NCBI GenBank assembly: GCA_015066365.1
Contig: SVON01000015.1
Location: forward strand, 1 to 40,806
Length of the DNA stretch: 40,806 bases
DNA from: Oscillospiraceae bacterium
GTDB lineage: Bacteria > Bacillota > Clostridia > Oscillospirales > Acutalibacteraceae
Reading direction: 5' to 3'
The notes under the pieces were generated by a model that ran no database searches, was not told where the DNA came from, and saw only the letters and a program-made list of their open reading frames with translations. Of the stretch, positions 24,703 through 32,803 are shown one piece after another. Position 1 is the first letter of the stretch; each line of letters opens with the position of its first letter. A program made the translations under genes and the position numbers.

Positions 24703-25302
24703 ATGAGCTATTCCATCTTGCCGCTGCAGCGGCTGACCGAACAACTGGAGCGCCTGCCGGGCATTGGGCGGAAATCCGCCGCACGGCTGGCCTTTCATCT
24801 GCTGTATATGCCTGAGAAGGAGGCCAAAGCCTTTACCGAGGCGTTGCAGGAGGCCCGGGACAAGATCCACGAGTGCCCCATCTGTTGCAATCTGACCGAC
24901 GTGACCCCCTGCCCTCTGTGTGAGGACCCCCGGCGGGACAAGACCACCCTCTGCGTGGTGGAGGATCCCCGGGACGTGCTGGCCATTGAGCGCACCCGGG
25001 AGTTTAACGGCCTGTACCACGTGCTCCACGGCACCATCTCCCCTATGGATGGTCGGGGCCCCGACCAACTGCGGGTCAAGGAGCTGTTGCATCGGCTGGA
25101 GGACGAGACGGTCACCGAGGTGATTATGGCCACCGACCCCACCGTAGAGGGGGATTACACCGCGATGTATCTGTCCCGGTTGCTCAAGCCGCTGAACATC
25201 AAGGTGACCCGGCTTGCCTACGGCATCCCGGTGGGCGGCGACCTGGAATACGCCGACGAGGTCACCCTCTCCCGGTCGCTGGAGGGCAGAAACGAGCTGT
25301 AA
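24703..25302 (+). CDS. recR: Recombination mediator RecR
   Basis: RecR acts with RecO and RecF to load RecA at gaps. From ATG 24703 the protein is 199 aa, the normal length, with the helix-hairpin-helix [20 protein letters not shown], a zinc finger [16 protein letters not shown] and the Toprim domain starting [15 protein letters not shown]. The C-terminus [20 protein letters not shown] is typical. No good Shine-Dalgarno is seen right before this ATG, so translation may be weak or controlled by the upstream gap; the frame extends further upstream without resemblance to RecR. Confidence 0.94.
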   Translation: MSYSILPLQRLTEQLERLPGIGRKSAARLAFHLLYMPEKEAKAFTEALQEARDKIHECPICCNLTDVTPCPLCEDPRRDKTTLCVVEDPRDVLAIERTREFNGLYHVLHGTISPMDGRGPDQLRVKELLHRLEDETVTEVIMATDPTVEGDYTAMYLSRLLKPLNIKVTRLAYGIPVGGDLEYADEVTLSRSLEGRNEL

Positions 25303-25330
25303 ACAAATGGTAATGCTTGAATAGAGCAAA

Positions 25331-25436
25331 GCCTCCCTCTCCGAGGGAGGTGGCAAAAATCGTTGATTTTTGACGGAGGGAGTTTGACTACCCCCCAGTC
25401 AGCCTAGCGGCTGACAGCCCCCTGACAAGGGGGGGC
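25331..25436. repeat. Family 1 repeat between recR and smpB
   Basis: Left arm GCCTCCCTCTCCGAGGGAGG, hairpin AAAAATCGTTGATTTTT, GACGGAGGGAGT; right arm CCCCAGTCAGCC, GGCTGACAGCCCCCTGACAA, GGGGGGC. The layout is the same as at 9610 and 34716. Confidence 0.85.
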
Positions 25437-25479
25437 AAGATCACCCCTTGTTAAATCACCCCAAAAGGAGGTTTTCGCA

Positions 25480-25956
25480 GTGGCAGAACAAAAGAAAAAC
25501 GGCAACAAGACCATTGCCGAAAACCGTAAGGCGTTCCACGATTATTTTGTGGAAGAGAGTTACGAGGCGGGCATCGAGCTGTGCGGCACCGAGGTCAAGG
25601 CACTGCGTGCCGGCGGGGTCAACCTGAAGGATGCCTGGTGCGCGGTGGTGGATGGCGAGCTGTTTATCAACGGGATGCACATCAGCCCCTACGACAAGGG
25701 CAACATCTTCAACCGCGACCCCCTACGGGTGCGCAAATTGCTGATGCACAAAAGAGAGATTATGCGGCTCTTGGGCGTTACCAAGCAGGCGGGCTATTCC
25801 CTCATCCCCCTGTCCCTGTATTTTAAGGGCAGCCGGGTCAAGGTGCAGGTGGGTCTGTGCCGGGGCAAAAAGCTCTATGATAAGCGGGAGGATGCCGCCA
25901 AACGGGATATGAAACGGGAGGCTCAACGAGGGCTGAAAGAGTTTAATAACCGATAA
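25480..25956 (+). CDS. smpB: SsrA-binding protein SmpB
   Basis: SmpB binds tmRNA and delivers it to stalled ribosomes for trans-translation. The protein is 158 aa from GTG 25480, with AAAGGAGG upstream. Characteristic segments: [37 protein letters not shown], and the C-terminal tail [20 protein letters not shown] that becomes helical in the mRNA channel. The ssrA gene itself was not found in this window. Confidence 0.97.
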   Translation: MAEQKKNGNKTIAENRKAFHDYFVEESYEAGIELCGTEVKALRAGGVNLKDAWCAVVDGELFINGMHISPYDKGNIFNRDPLRVRKLLMHKREIMRLLGVTKQAGYSLIPLSLYFKGSRVKVQVGLCRGKKLYDKREDAAKRDMKREAQRGLKEFNNR

Positions 25957-25986
25957 AAAAGCAGGGCTTGATGCCCTGCTTTTTTT
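25955..25986 (+). terminator. Terminator of smpB
   Basis: AAAAAAGCAGGGC and GCCCTGCTTTTTT form a perfect 13-bp stem that overlaps the stop codon. Confidence 0.92.
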
Positions 25987-25994
25987 GTGTTCGG

Positions 25995-26090
25995 GAGCGG
26001 GACATCGAGGACGCCGTCCCCTACGTTCCCCACCCAACCTGAGTAGAATCCGTAGGGGCGGATGCCCACATCCGCCCCACTTCGCCGCAG
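25995..26090. repeat. Family 2 repeats upstream of the hydrogenase operon
   Basis: GGACGCCGTCCCCTAC (about 26007-26024) and GTAGGGGCGGATGCCCACAT with CCGCCCC (about 26052-26078) are GTAGGGGCG/CGCCCCTAC-type palindromes. No gene lies in 25987-26326. Confidence 0.6.
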
Positions 26091-26161
26091 GCAAATGTCC
26101 ATAACTCCCCCCATTTTCCTCCTCTATCCCGAAAAACCCCAAAAAAATCCGCGAAATTGTG

Positions 26162-26250
26162 AAAAAATTATCAATTTTTTGAAAAAAGTCGTAAAAAGTA
26201 CTGGAAATTCTTTTATATATATGGTATAGTATACTCAGTGCATTCTGCAC
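26162..26250 (+). promoter_or_regulatory. Hydrogenase operon promoter region
   Basis: TATAGT at 26225-26230 preceded by TGG forms an extended -10; the -35 at proper distance is poor, hinting at activator dependence. Upstream lies a perfect inverted repeat AAAAAATT-ATC-AATTTTTT (26162-26180), and just downstream GTGCA-TTC-TGCAC (26238-26250), both candidate operators. Neither matches the Rex consensus closely. Confidence 0.55.
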
Positions 26251-26326
26251 AGGTCTATTTCGTGCGCCCAAAAACGGAAAAACCGGGGCTGGGCGTGCAA
26301 TTCAACACCAAGGAGGAAAAGCCATC

Positions 26327-26824
26327 ATGCAAAAGAAAATCAGTTCTCTCCCTTTTAACGGCACTCCGGAGCAGGAGGCCCAGCTGCTGCAGATCATTGC
26401 TGAGAACAAGCAGGATCCCAGTATGCTGATGGGCGTCATGCAGAAGGCCCAGGACATCTACGGCTATCTGCCCATCGAGGTGCAGAAGATCATTGCCGAC
26501 GGGATGGGCGTTCCGCTGGAGAAGGTCTACGGCGTTGCCACCTTCTACGCTCAGTTTGCTCTGTCCCCCAAGGGCAAGTACAACATCTCCGTCTGTCTGG
26601 GTACCGCCTGCTACGTTAAGGGCGCCGGCGACATCTTCGACCGCCTGTCCGAGATCCTGGGTATCGGCGCCGACGAGTGCACCCCCGACGGCAAGTACAG
26701 CCTGACCGCCTGCCGTTGCATCGGCGCCTGCGGCCTGGCCCCCGTGCTGACCGTGAATGAGGATGTGTATGGCCGTCTGACCGTGGACGACGTGCGCGGT
26801 ATTCTGGCGAAATACGCCGACTAA
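26327..26824 (+). CDS. hndA: NuoE-like [2Fe-2S] subunit of NAD(P)-linked [FeFe] hydrogenase (HndA/HydC)
   Basis: A 165-residue thioredoxin-fold ferredoxin subunit, homologous to NuoE. The [2Fe-2S] ligands are Cys90, Cys95, Cys131 and Cys135 (CLGTAC and CRCIGAC, with an extra Cys129). The N-terminal helical part IAENKQDPSMLMGVMQKAQD and YGYLPIEVQKIIADGMGVPL are typical. AAGGAGG precedes the ATG. It is the first gene of the hydrogenase operon; HndB, HndC and HndD follow only after six intervening regulatory-looking genes. Electron bifurcation with ferredoxin is possible but not provable from sequence. Confidence 0.95.
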   Translation: MQKKISSLPFNGTPEQEAQLLQIIAENKQDPSMLMGVMQKAQDIYGYLPIEVQKIIADGMGVPLEKVYGVATFYAQFALSPKGKYNISVCLGTACYVKGAGDIFDRLSEILGIGADECTPDGKYSLTACRCIGACGLAPVLTVNEDVYGRLTVDDVRGILAKYAD

Positions 26825-26850
26825 TTCCAAAAAGTAAGGAAGAAAATCTT

Positions 26851-27213
26851 ATGAAGATTTCGACCATTAAAGAACTGCTGGGTGCCAACGTGGTGACCGG
26901 CGAGGAGCGGTTGGGGGATCACGTGTATTCCGCCTGCGGCAGCGATATGATGAGCGACGTGCTGGCCTATGTGAAGGATCAGGCCGTCCTGCTCACCGGC
27001 CTGGTCAACACCCAGGTGGTACGCACCGCGGAGATGATGGATATGCACTGCATCGTCTTTGTCCGGTCCAAACAGCCCACCCCCGACATCATCGAGCTGG
27101 CCGAGGAGAGCGGCATCGTGCTGCTGGCCACCCCCAAGCGGATGTATGAGGCCTGCGGGATCCTGTATTCTAACGGTCTGGTGGGGAATAAAGTAAAGGA
27201 GCAACCGGTATGA
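26851..27213 (+). CDS. DRTGG-domain protein
   Basis: A 120-residue protein that is one DRTGG-type domain: GDHVYSACGSDMMSDVLAYV, LLTGLVNTQVVRTAEMMDMH, then IVLLATPKRMYEACGILYS. DRTGG domains also occur next to CBS domains and in phosphotransacetylases, and are presumed ligand sensors. Genes of this kind are typically found inside clostridial hydrogenase operons; the ligand is unknown. It ends 4 bp into the next gene (overlap ATGA), implying coupling. Confidence 0.88.
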   Translation: MKISTIKELLGANVVTGEERLGDHVYSACGSDMMSDVLAYVKDQAVLLTGLVNTQVVRTAEMMDMHCIVFVRSKQPTPDIIELAEESGIVLLATPKRMYEACGILYSNGLVGNKVKEQPV

Positions 27214-27635
27214 GTGAAGCCTTGTCTTTTCGTTTTCACGTAGACGGGGACGATTTCACCTCAGCCGGCCAGGCTTCGGTGCAGGTGAAAAAGGACCTGC
27301 GGCGGCTGGGCGTCCCTGCGGAGATCATCCGTCGGGTGTCCATCGCTATGTACGAGGGCGAGATCAATATGGTCATCCACGCCGGCGGCGGCGAGGCCGA
27401 GGTGCGGGTGACCGAAGAGGCGATCGAGATTATCCTGAGCGATAACGGTCCCGGTATTGCCGACATTGAGAAGGCGATGCAGGCGGGTTATTCCACCGCC
27501 CCGGACACCATCCGCTCGTTGGGGTTCGGCGCCGGTATGGGTCTGCCCAATATGAAGCGCTATACCGACTATATGGACATTCAGTCCACCGTAGGGATGG
27601 GCACCACCATCACCATGAAGGTGAATCTGGCGTAA
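27210..27635 (+). CDS. RsbW-like GHKL ATP-binding protein
   Basis: A 141-residue stand-alone GHKL ATPase domain of the anti-sigma-factor kinase type. N box YEGEINMVIHA, G1 box SDNGPGIAD, and G2 box GFGAGMGLPN are all present. It lacks sensor, dimerisation and phospho-acceptor domains. In RsbW relatives the domain phosphorylates a STAS partner or sequesters a sigma factor; no such partner is encoded nearby, so its target is unknown. Coupled to both neighbours. Confidence 0.9.
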   Translation: MSEALSFRFHVDGDDFTSAGQASVQVKKDLRRLGVPAEIIRRVSIAMYEGEINMVIHAGGGEAEVRVTEEAIEIILSDNGPGIADIEKAMQAGYSTAPDTIRSLGFGAGMGLPNMKRYTDYMDIQSTVGMGTTITMKVNLA

Positions 27636-27667
27636 ATACCTGCGGAACAACATAAGGAAGGTTCGCT

Positions 27668-28939
27668 ATGAATACATACGAGCATTCTGTACTGCTTTCT
27701 CCGGACAAGTGCATCGGCTGCACCACCTGTGTGCGCCACTGCCCCACCGAGGCCATCCGCATCCGCGACGGACGGGCGGTCATCAACCAGGGGCGGTGCA
27801 TCGACTGCGGCGAGTGCATCCGCACCTGCCCCCAAAAAGCAAAAAAAGCGGTTATGGGCAAGCTGTCCGACCTGGATGGCTACCGCTGGAAGATCGCCCT
27901 GCCGGCACCGGCGCTCTACGGCCAGTTCGAAAACCTGGACGACGTAGAATACGTGCTGGACGGTTTATTGCACATCGGGTTTGACGACGTATACGAGGTG
28001 TCCCAGGCGGCGGAGCTGCTGTCTGCCTACACCCGGGCGTATCTGAACACCGCCGGTGTCAAAAAGCCGGTCATCTCCACCGCCTGTCCGGCGGTGGCAC
28101 GGCTGATCTCTCTGCGCTTCCCCTCGTTGGAGGAGAACGTGCTGCGCCTGTTGCCCCCCATTGAGCTGGCGGCCAAGCTGGCGCGGGAAAAAGCGCAGAA
28201 GGAGCATCCCGACCTGAAGCCGGAGGAGATCGGCATCTGCTTTATCTCCCCCTGCCCCGCCAAGGCCAGCTACGTCAAAAACGGCTTTGGCGACTACAAG
28301 AGCCAGGTGGACGTGGTGATCCCCATCACCGACGTATACTTTCAGCTCATCAACGCCATGGGACACAGCGAGGTGCAGGGAGACCTGTCCGCCTCCGGAC
28401 GCATCGGCGTGGGCTGGGCCACCAGCGGTGGCGAGGCCTCGGCCCTGTTTAACGACAGTTATCTGGCTGCCGACGGCATCGAGAACGTCATCCGCGTGCT
28501 GGATCAGATCGAGAACGGCAACATCGCCCAGATGGAGTTTGTGGAGCTCAACGCCTGCCCCGGCGGTTGCGTGGGCGGCGTTCTGACGGTTCAGAACCCC
28601 TTTATTGCCCGGGCACGGTTGCACGTCCTGCGCCGGTATATGCCGGTCAGCCGCAACAGCCTGCCCGCCGACGAGACCTATATCCCCGCCGACTACTTCT
28701 TTGAGGAGTTGCCGGAGTACCAGCCCATCTCCCAGTTGTCCGACAGCATCGCCCAGTCGATGCGGATGATGGCGGAGATCCAGAACCTGCGCAAGAGCCT
28801 GCCCGGTGTGGACTGTGCCGCCTGCGGCGCCCCCACCTGCCGCGCCTTTGCCGAGGATGTGGTGCGGGGCAACGCCTCGATGGACGATTGCATTCTGTGC
28901 CGTGTGTTACCCAGAGAGGAGAAGCGTGATGACCGTTAA
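27668..28939 (+). CDS. HydS-like (putative sensory) [FeFe] hydrogenase homologue
   Basis: A 423-residue iron-only hydrogenase homologue. N-terminal two-cluster ferredoxin: Cys15/18/21/25 and Cys44/47/50/54. The H-cluster region keeps the four cysteines that would bind the cubane: Cys140 (STACPAV), Cys196 (SPCPAKAS), Cys297 and Cys301 (NACPGGC). The residue before Cys140 is Ala, where catalytic enzymes have the proton-transfer Cys of TSCCP, and loop 3 lacks GGGQP. A C-terminal Cys-rich domain (VDCAACGAPTC...DDC) could hold another 4Fe-4S cluster. This pattern is that of group C (HydS) hydrogenases, but without a PAS domain. A role as H2 or redox sensor is inference. Confidence 0.9.
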   Translation: MNTYEHSVLLSPDKCIGCTTCVRHCPTEAIRIRDGRAVINQGRCIDCGECIRTCPQKAKKAVMGKLSDLDGYRWKIALPAPALYGQFENLDDVEYVLDGLLHIGFDDVYEVSQAAELLSAYTRAYLNTAGVKKPVISTACPAVARLISLRFPSLEENVLRLLPPIELAAKLAREKAQKEHPDLKPEEIGICFISPCPAKASYVKNGFGDYKSQVDVVIPITDVYFQLINAMGHSEVQGDLSASGRIGVGWATSGGEASALFNDSYLAADGIENVIRVLDQIENGNIAQMEFVELNACPGGCVGGVLTVQNPFIARARLHVLRRYMPVSRNSLPADETYIPADYFFEELPEYQPISQLSDSIAQSMRMMAEIQNLRKSLPGVDCAACGAPTCRAFAEDVVRGNASMDDCILCRVLPREEKRDDR

Positions 28940-29255
28940 AGAATTAGCGGAAAAGTTCAATCTGACCGTTCATGCTCTACCCGACGGCGACCGGGAGATC
29001 ACCGGCGTCTATATCGGTGATCTGCTCAGTTGGGTGATGGGTCGTGCCGGTGCAGACCAGGCTTGGATCACCATTATGTCCAACCGTAACATCGTGGCGG
29101 TGGCCACTCTGGCGGATACCGCCTGCATTCTGCTGGCGGAGGGGGTCGTGCCCGACGAGGGCGTGGCCAGCCTGGCCGCCGAAAAGGGTGTCAACCTGCT
29201 GACCAGTGAGCAGGGCGCTTATGAGACCGCCCTTGCCATCAGCCGGCTGCTATGA
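28929..29255 (+). CDS. Second DRTGG-like domain protein
   Basis: A 108-residue protein: MTVKELAEKFNLTVHALPDG, then ITGVYIGDLLSWVMGRAGAD, ITIMSNRNIVAVATLADTAC and a C-terminal AAEKGVNLLTSEQGAYETAL. It resembles the DRTGG-like half-domain proteins common beside clostridial hydrogenases. The ATG at 28929 lies in the 3' end of the HydS-like gene (11-bp overlap) and follows AGAGGAG; its end overlaps the PHP gene by 4 bp. Confidence 0.85.
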   Translation: MTVKELAEKFNLTVHALPDGDREITGVYIGDLLSWVMGRAGADQAWITIMSNRNIVAVATLADTACILLAEGVVPDEGVASLAAEKGVNLLTSEQGAYETALAISRLL

Positions 29256-29986
29256 GCCGCTATGCATACGACCTGCACATTCACTCCTGTCTGTCCCCCT
29301 GCGGGGACAACGACAATACCCCGGGCAACATCGTGGGGATGGGGGTGCTGAATGGATTGCAGGTGATGGCGCTCACCGACCATAATACCTGCCGCAACTG
29401 CCCCGCCTTCTTTGAGGCGGCGAAAAAGCAGGGCATCGTCCCCATCCCGGGGATGGAGCTGACCACCGCCGAGGACATCCACATGGTGTGTCTGTTCCCG
29501 GATCTGGACTCCGCGATGGAGTTTGACCGGGTGATCGATGGGCGACGGATCAAAATCCCCAACCGCACCGATATTTTCGGCGACCAATGGGTGATGAACG
29601 GCGACGACGAGGTGATCGACGTAGAGCCGGACCTGCTCTCCAACGCCACCACCATAGCGGTGGACGAGGCACCGGGGCTGGTGGCGCAGTACGGCGGGGT
29701 GTGCTATCCCGCCCACATCGACCGGCAGGCCAACGGCATCATCGCCACCCTGGGCTTTCTGCCCCCGGAGATGCACTTTCCCACCGTGGAGCTCCACGAT
29801 GGGGAAAAAGAGGCCGAATACCGGCAAAAGCACATCCCGGCAGACACCCGCGTGGTGCTGGGCTCCGATGCCCACGTGCTGTGGGATATCCGCGAGGCGG
29901 ATGCCTTTCTGGAGATCCCGGATGAGCCCTATTCGTCGGCGCTGGTGCGGAAAAACCTCATCGACCTTTTGCGGAGGGGCTTATGA
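29252..29986 (+). CDS. PHP-domain phosphoesterase
   Basis: A 244-residue PHP protein. Metal-binding motifs are visible: YDLHIHSCLSPCGD near the start, ALTDHNTCRN, a Glu in GMELTTAEDIH, CYPAHIDRQ and the late GSDAHVLWDI. These are the usual residues of a trinuclear metal site that cleaves phosphoesters. Unlike histidinol phosphatase or DNA polymerase PHP domains it is stand-alone. The substrate is unknown; location among sensors suggests a nucleotide signal or a stress metabolite, which is speculation. Confidence 0.9.
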   Translation: MSRYAYDLHIHSCLSPCGDNDNTPGNIVGMGVLNGLQVMALTDHNTCRNCPAFFEAAKKQGIVPIPGMELTTAEDIHMVCLFPDLDSAMEFDRVIDGRRIKIPNRTDIFGDQWVMNGDDEVIDVEPDLLSNATTIAVDEAPGLVAQYGGVCYPAHIDRQANGIIATLGFLPPEMHFPTVELHDGEKEAEYRQKHIPADTRVVLGSDAHVLWDIREADAFLEIPDEPYSSALVRKNLIDLLRRGL

Positions 29987-30543
29987 AAGACTTATCCCTA
30001 AACCTCCTGGACATTGCCGAAAACTCCGTTAAGGCCGGGGCTTCTCTCACCCGGTTGCACATCCTGGAAGAGGGCAACACCCTCACCTTTCGGGTGCAGG
30101 ACGACGGATGCGGTATGACCGAGGAGATCTTACAAGGGGTCACCGACCCCTTCTATACCACCCGCACCACCCGCAAGGTGGGCTTAGGGTTGCCGCTGCT
30201 GCGTATGGCGGCGGAACAGACGGGTGGCTGGATGGAGGTGCAGTCCCGGCACAAGGACGCGCACCCCACCGACCACGGGACCCAGGTGACGGCGGTGTTC
30301 TACACCGACCACATCGACTGTCCCCCCGTGGGGGATCTGGTGGCGACGGTCACCACCCTGATTCAGGGGCATCCCGACACGGACTTCCACTTTTTGCACG
30401 TCATAAACGGCAACGAGGTGGAGCTGGACACCCGACAGCTGCGGGAGATACTGGGAGAGGTATCTCTGGCAGAGTTTGAGGTGCTACAATGGATATCGGG
30501 TTTTCTGTCCGACCAGTACACCGGACAGAAAGCCTGCGAATAA
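29983..30543 (+). CDS. Stand-alone histidine-kinase-like ATPase domain
   Basis: A 186-residue protein. GHKL motifs: N box LLDIAENSVKAGAS, G1 DDGCGM, the F box TDPFYTTR and G2 KVGLGLPLL. There is no phospho-acceptor His domain and no sensor part; the C-terminal 80 residues (DLVATVTTLIQGHPDTDFHF onward) are of unknown fold. It is the second GHKL protein in the operon, more like sensor kinases than RsbW. ATGA overlap with the PHP gene. Confidence 0.88.
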   Translation: MKDLSLNLLDIAENSVKAGASLTRLHILEEGNTLTFRVQDDGCGMTEEILQGVTDPFYTTRTTRKVGLGLPLLRMAAEQTGGWMEVQSRHKDAHPTDHGTQVTAVFYTDHIDCPPVGDLVATVTTLIQGHPDTDFHFLHVINGNEVELDTRQLREILGEVSLAEFEVLQWISGFLSDQYTGQKACE

Positions 30544-30574
30544 ACAAGATATCATTAGGAAAGGAAGATATACT

Positions 30575-30946
30575 ATGAAATCGTTAGCAGAACTCCAGGC
30601 CATCAAGGAGAAGATGCAGGGCAAGGTCGCTCTGCGCGAGGGCTCCTCGGACAAGCGCGTGGTGGTGGGTATGGCTACCTGCGGTATCGCCGCCGGTGCC
30701 CGTCCCGTCCTGAACGCCTTTGTGGAGCAGGTGAATGAGGCCGGCCTGACCGCCTCGGTCACCGTCACCCAGACCGGCTGCATCGGCATCTGTCAGTTTG
30801 AGCCTGTCGTGGAGGTCTTCGAGGCCGGCAAGGAGAAGGTCACCTATGTTAAAATGACCGCCGACAAGGTCGCCCGCATCGTTGAGGAGCATCTCAAGGG
30901 CGGCAAGCCGGTGGCCGAGTATACCATCGGTTATACCGAGCTGTAA
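30575..30946 (+). CDS. hndB: Thioredoxin-like [2Fe-2S] subunit (HndB)
   Basis: A 123-residue small subunit homologous to HndB of the NADP-reducing hydrogenase. Visible cysteines are Cys36 (MATCGIAAGARPV), Cys69 and Cys73 (TGCIGICQFEP). The fold is thioredoxin-like ferredoxin; only three of the usual four ligands are obvious, which seems common in this subfamily. AAAGGAAG precedes the ATG. It precedes HndC by 21 bp. Confidence 0.93.
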   Translation: MKSLAELQAIKEKMQGKVALREGSSDKRVVVGMATCGIAAGARPVLNAFVEQVNEAGLTASVTVTQTGCIGICQFEPVVEVFEAGKEKVTYVKMTADKVARIVEEHLKGGKPVAEYTIGYTEL

Positions 30947-30967
30947 AAAACGAGGAGGTAAACAACT

Positions 30968-32785
30968 ATGATTCGAGCACACGTTCTGATCTGTGGCGGT
31001 ACCGGCTGTACCTCCTCGGGCAGTAACAAGATCATCAACGCTTTCCACGAGAGCATCAAGACCAACGGTCTTGAGGATGAGATCAAGGTCGTGCAGACCG
31101 GATGCTTTGGTCTGTGCGCGCTGGGCCCTGTGGTCATCGTCCATCCTGACGGCACCTTCTACAGCCGTGTGGAGGAGGGCGACGTGGACGAGATCGTCCG
31201 CGAGCACCTGCTGAAGGGCCGCGTGGTGGACCGCCTGGTCTACAAGGATACCGGCAACTACGACGATCATCATTCCCATGTTGCGCTGTCCGACACCGTG
31301 TTCTACAAGACCCAGAACCGCGTGGTTCTGCGCAATTGCGGTGTCATCAACCCCGAGTCCATCGACGAGTACATCGCCATGGACGGTTATGCCGCCCTGG
31401 GTAAGGTGCTGACCGAGATGACCCCCGACCAGGTGATCCAGGAGATTCTGGATTCCGGTCTGCGCGGCCGTGGCGGCGGCGGCTTCCCCACCGGCCGTAA
31501 GTGGGCGCTGACCGCCCCCAACAAGGCCCCTCAGAAGTACGTTGTCTGTAACGCCGACGAGGGCGACCCCGGTGCGTTTATGGACCGTTCCGTGCTGGAA
31601 GGCGACCCCCACTGTCTGGTGGAGGCCATGACCATCGCCGGTTACGCCATCGGCGCCACCCAGGGTTACGTGTACGTCCGTGCCGAGTATCCCATCGCTG
31701 TGGCCCGTCTGCAGATCGCCATCGACCAGGCCCGTGAGTACGGCCTGCTGGGCAAGAACATCTTCGGCTCCGGCTTCGACTTTGACCTGCACATCCGTCT
31801 GGGCGCCGGCGCCTTCGTGTGCGGCGAGGAGACGGCTCTGATGACCTCCATCGAGGGCAACCGCGGCGAGCCCCGTCCCCGTCCCCCCTATCCGGCGGTC
31901 AAGGGTCTGTTCGGTATGCCCACCGTGGAGAACAACGTAGAGACCTTTGCCAACGTGCCCCAGATCATCCTGCGCGGCGCCGAGTGGTTCGCCTCTATGG
32001 GTACCGAGCGCTCCAAGGGCACCAAGGTCTTCGCCCTGGGCGGTAAGATCAAGAACACCGGTCTGGTGGAGATCCCCATGGGTACCACCCTGCGCGAGAT
32101 CATTCACGAGATCGGCGGCGGCATCCCCAACGGCAAGCAGTTTAAGGCTGCCCAGACCGGCGGTCCCTCCGGCGGTTGTATCCCCGCCAGCCTGATCGAC
32201 ACCGAGGTGGACTACGACAACCTGACCGCCATCGGCTGTATGATGGGCTCCGGCGGTCTGATCGTTATGGACGAGGACACCTGTATGGTGGATATGGCCA
32301 AGTTCTTCCTGGAGTTCACCGTGGACGAGAGCTGCGGTAAGTGTACTCCCTGCCGTGTGGGCACCCAGCGCCTGCTGGAGATGCTGGATAAGATCACCAG
32401 CGGCAAGGGCACCCTGGAGGACATCGACGAGCTGGAGCGCCTGTGCTACTACATCAAGGAGAACTCCCTGTGCGGTCTGGGTCAGACGGCTCCCAACCCG
32501 GTGCTGTCCACCCTGAAGTTCTTCCGCGACGAGTACGTGGCCCACGTGGTGGACAAGAAGTGTCCCGCCGGCGTGTGTAAGGATCTGCTGACCTACGTGA
32601 TCGATCCTGAGAAGTGCATCGGCTGCGGTATGTGCGCCAAGGCCTGCCCCGCTTCTGCCATCACCCGTACCGATTACATCGCCCCCGGCCACAAGCTGGC
32701 CTCCTTCTCCATCGACGCCGATAAGTGCGTCAAGTGTGGCGCTTGCGTGGGCACCTGTAAGTTTAAGGCTATCAGCAAACAGTAA
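30968..32785 (+). CDS. hndC: NuoF-like NAD(P)H/FMN subunit (HndC/HydB)
   Basis: A 605-residue flavoprotein that oxidises or reduces NAD(P). In order: a thioredoxin-like ferredoxin domain (about 1-110; Cys9, Cys14, then CFGLC), the NuoF core with FMN/NADH-binding stretches GRGGGGFPTGRKW, NADEGDPGAFMDR and CGEETALMTSIEGNRG, the SLBB domain, the 4Fe-4S motif ESCGKCTPCRVGTQRL, and a C-terminal two-cluster ferredoxin (CIGCGMCAKAC, CVKCGACVGTC). This is the standard layout of HydB in trimeric or tetrameric hydrogenases. GAGGAGG precedes the ATG. Confidence 0.97.
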   Translation: MIRAHVLICGGTGCTSSGSNKIINAFHESIKTNGLEDEIKVVQTGCFGLCALGPVVIVHPDGTFYSRVEEGDVDEIVREHLLKGRVVDRLVYKDTGNYDDHHSHVALSDTVFYKTQNRVVLRNCGVINPESIDEYIAMDGYAALGKVLTEMTPDQVIQEILDSGLRGRGGGGFPTGRKWALTAPNKAPQKYVVCNADEGDPGAFMDRSVLEGDPHCLVEAMTIAGYAIGATQGYVYVRAEYPIAVARLQIAIDQAREYGLLGKNIFGSGFDFDLHIRLGAGAFVCGEETALMTSIEGNRGEPRPRPPYPAVKGLFGMPTVENNVETFANVPQIILRGAEWFASMGTERSKGTKVFALGGKIKNTGLVEIPMGTTLREIIHEIGGGIPNGKQFKAAQTGGPSGGCIPASLIDTEVDYDNLTAIGCMMGSGGLIVMDEDTCMVDMAKFFLEFTVDESCGKCTPCRVGTQRLLEMLDKITSGKGTLEDIDELERLCYYIKENSLCGLGQTAPNPVLSTLKFFRDEYVAHVVDKKCPAGVCKDLLTYVIDPEKCIGCGMCAKACPASAITRTDYIAPGHKLASFSIDADKCVKCGACVGTCKFKAISKQ

Positions 32786-32803
32786 GAAAGGAGTGTGGAT
32801 ACA

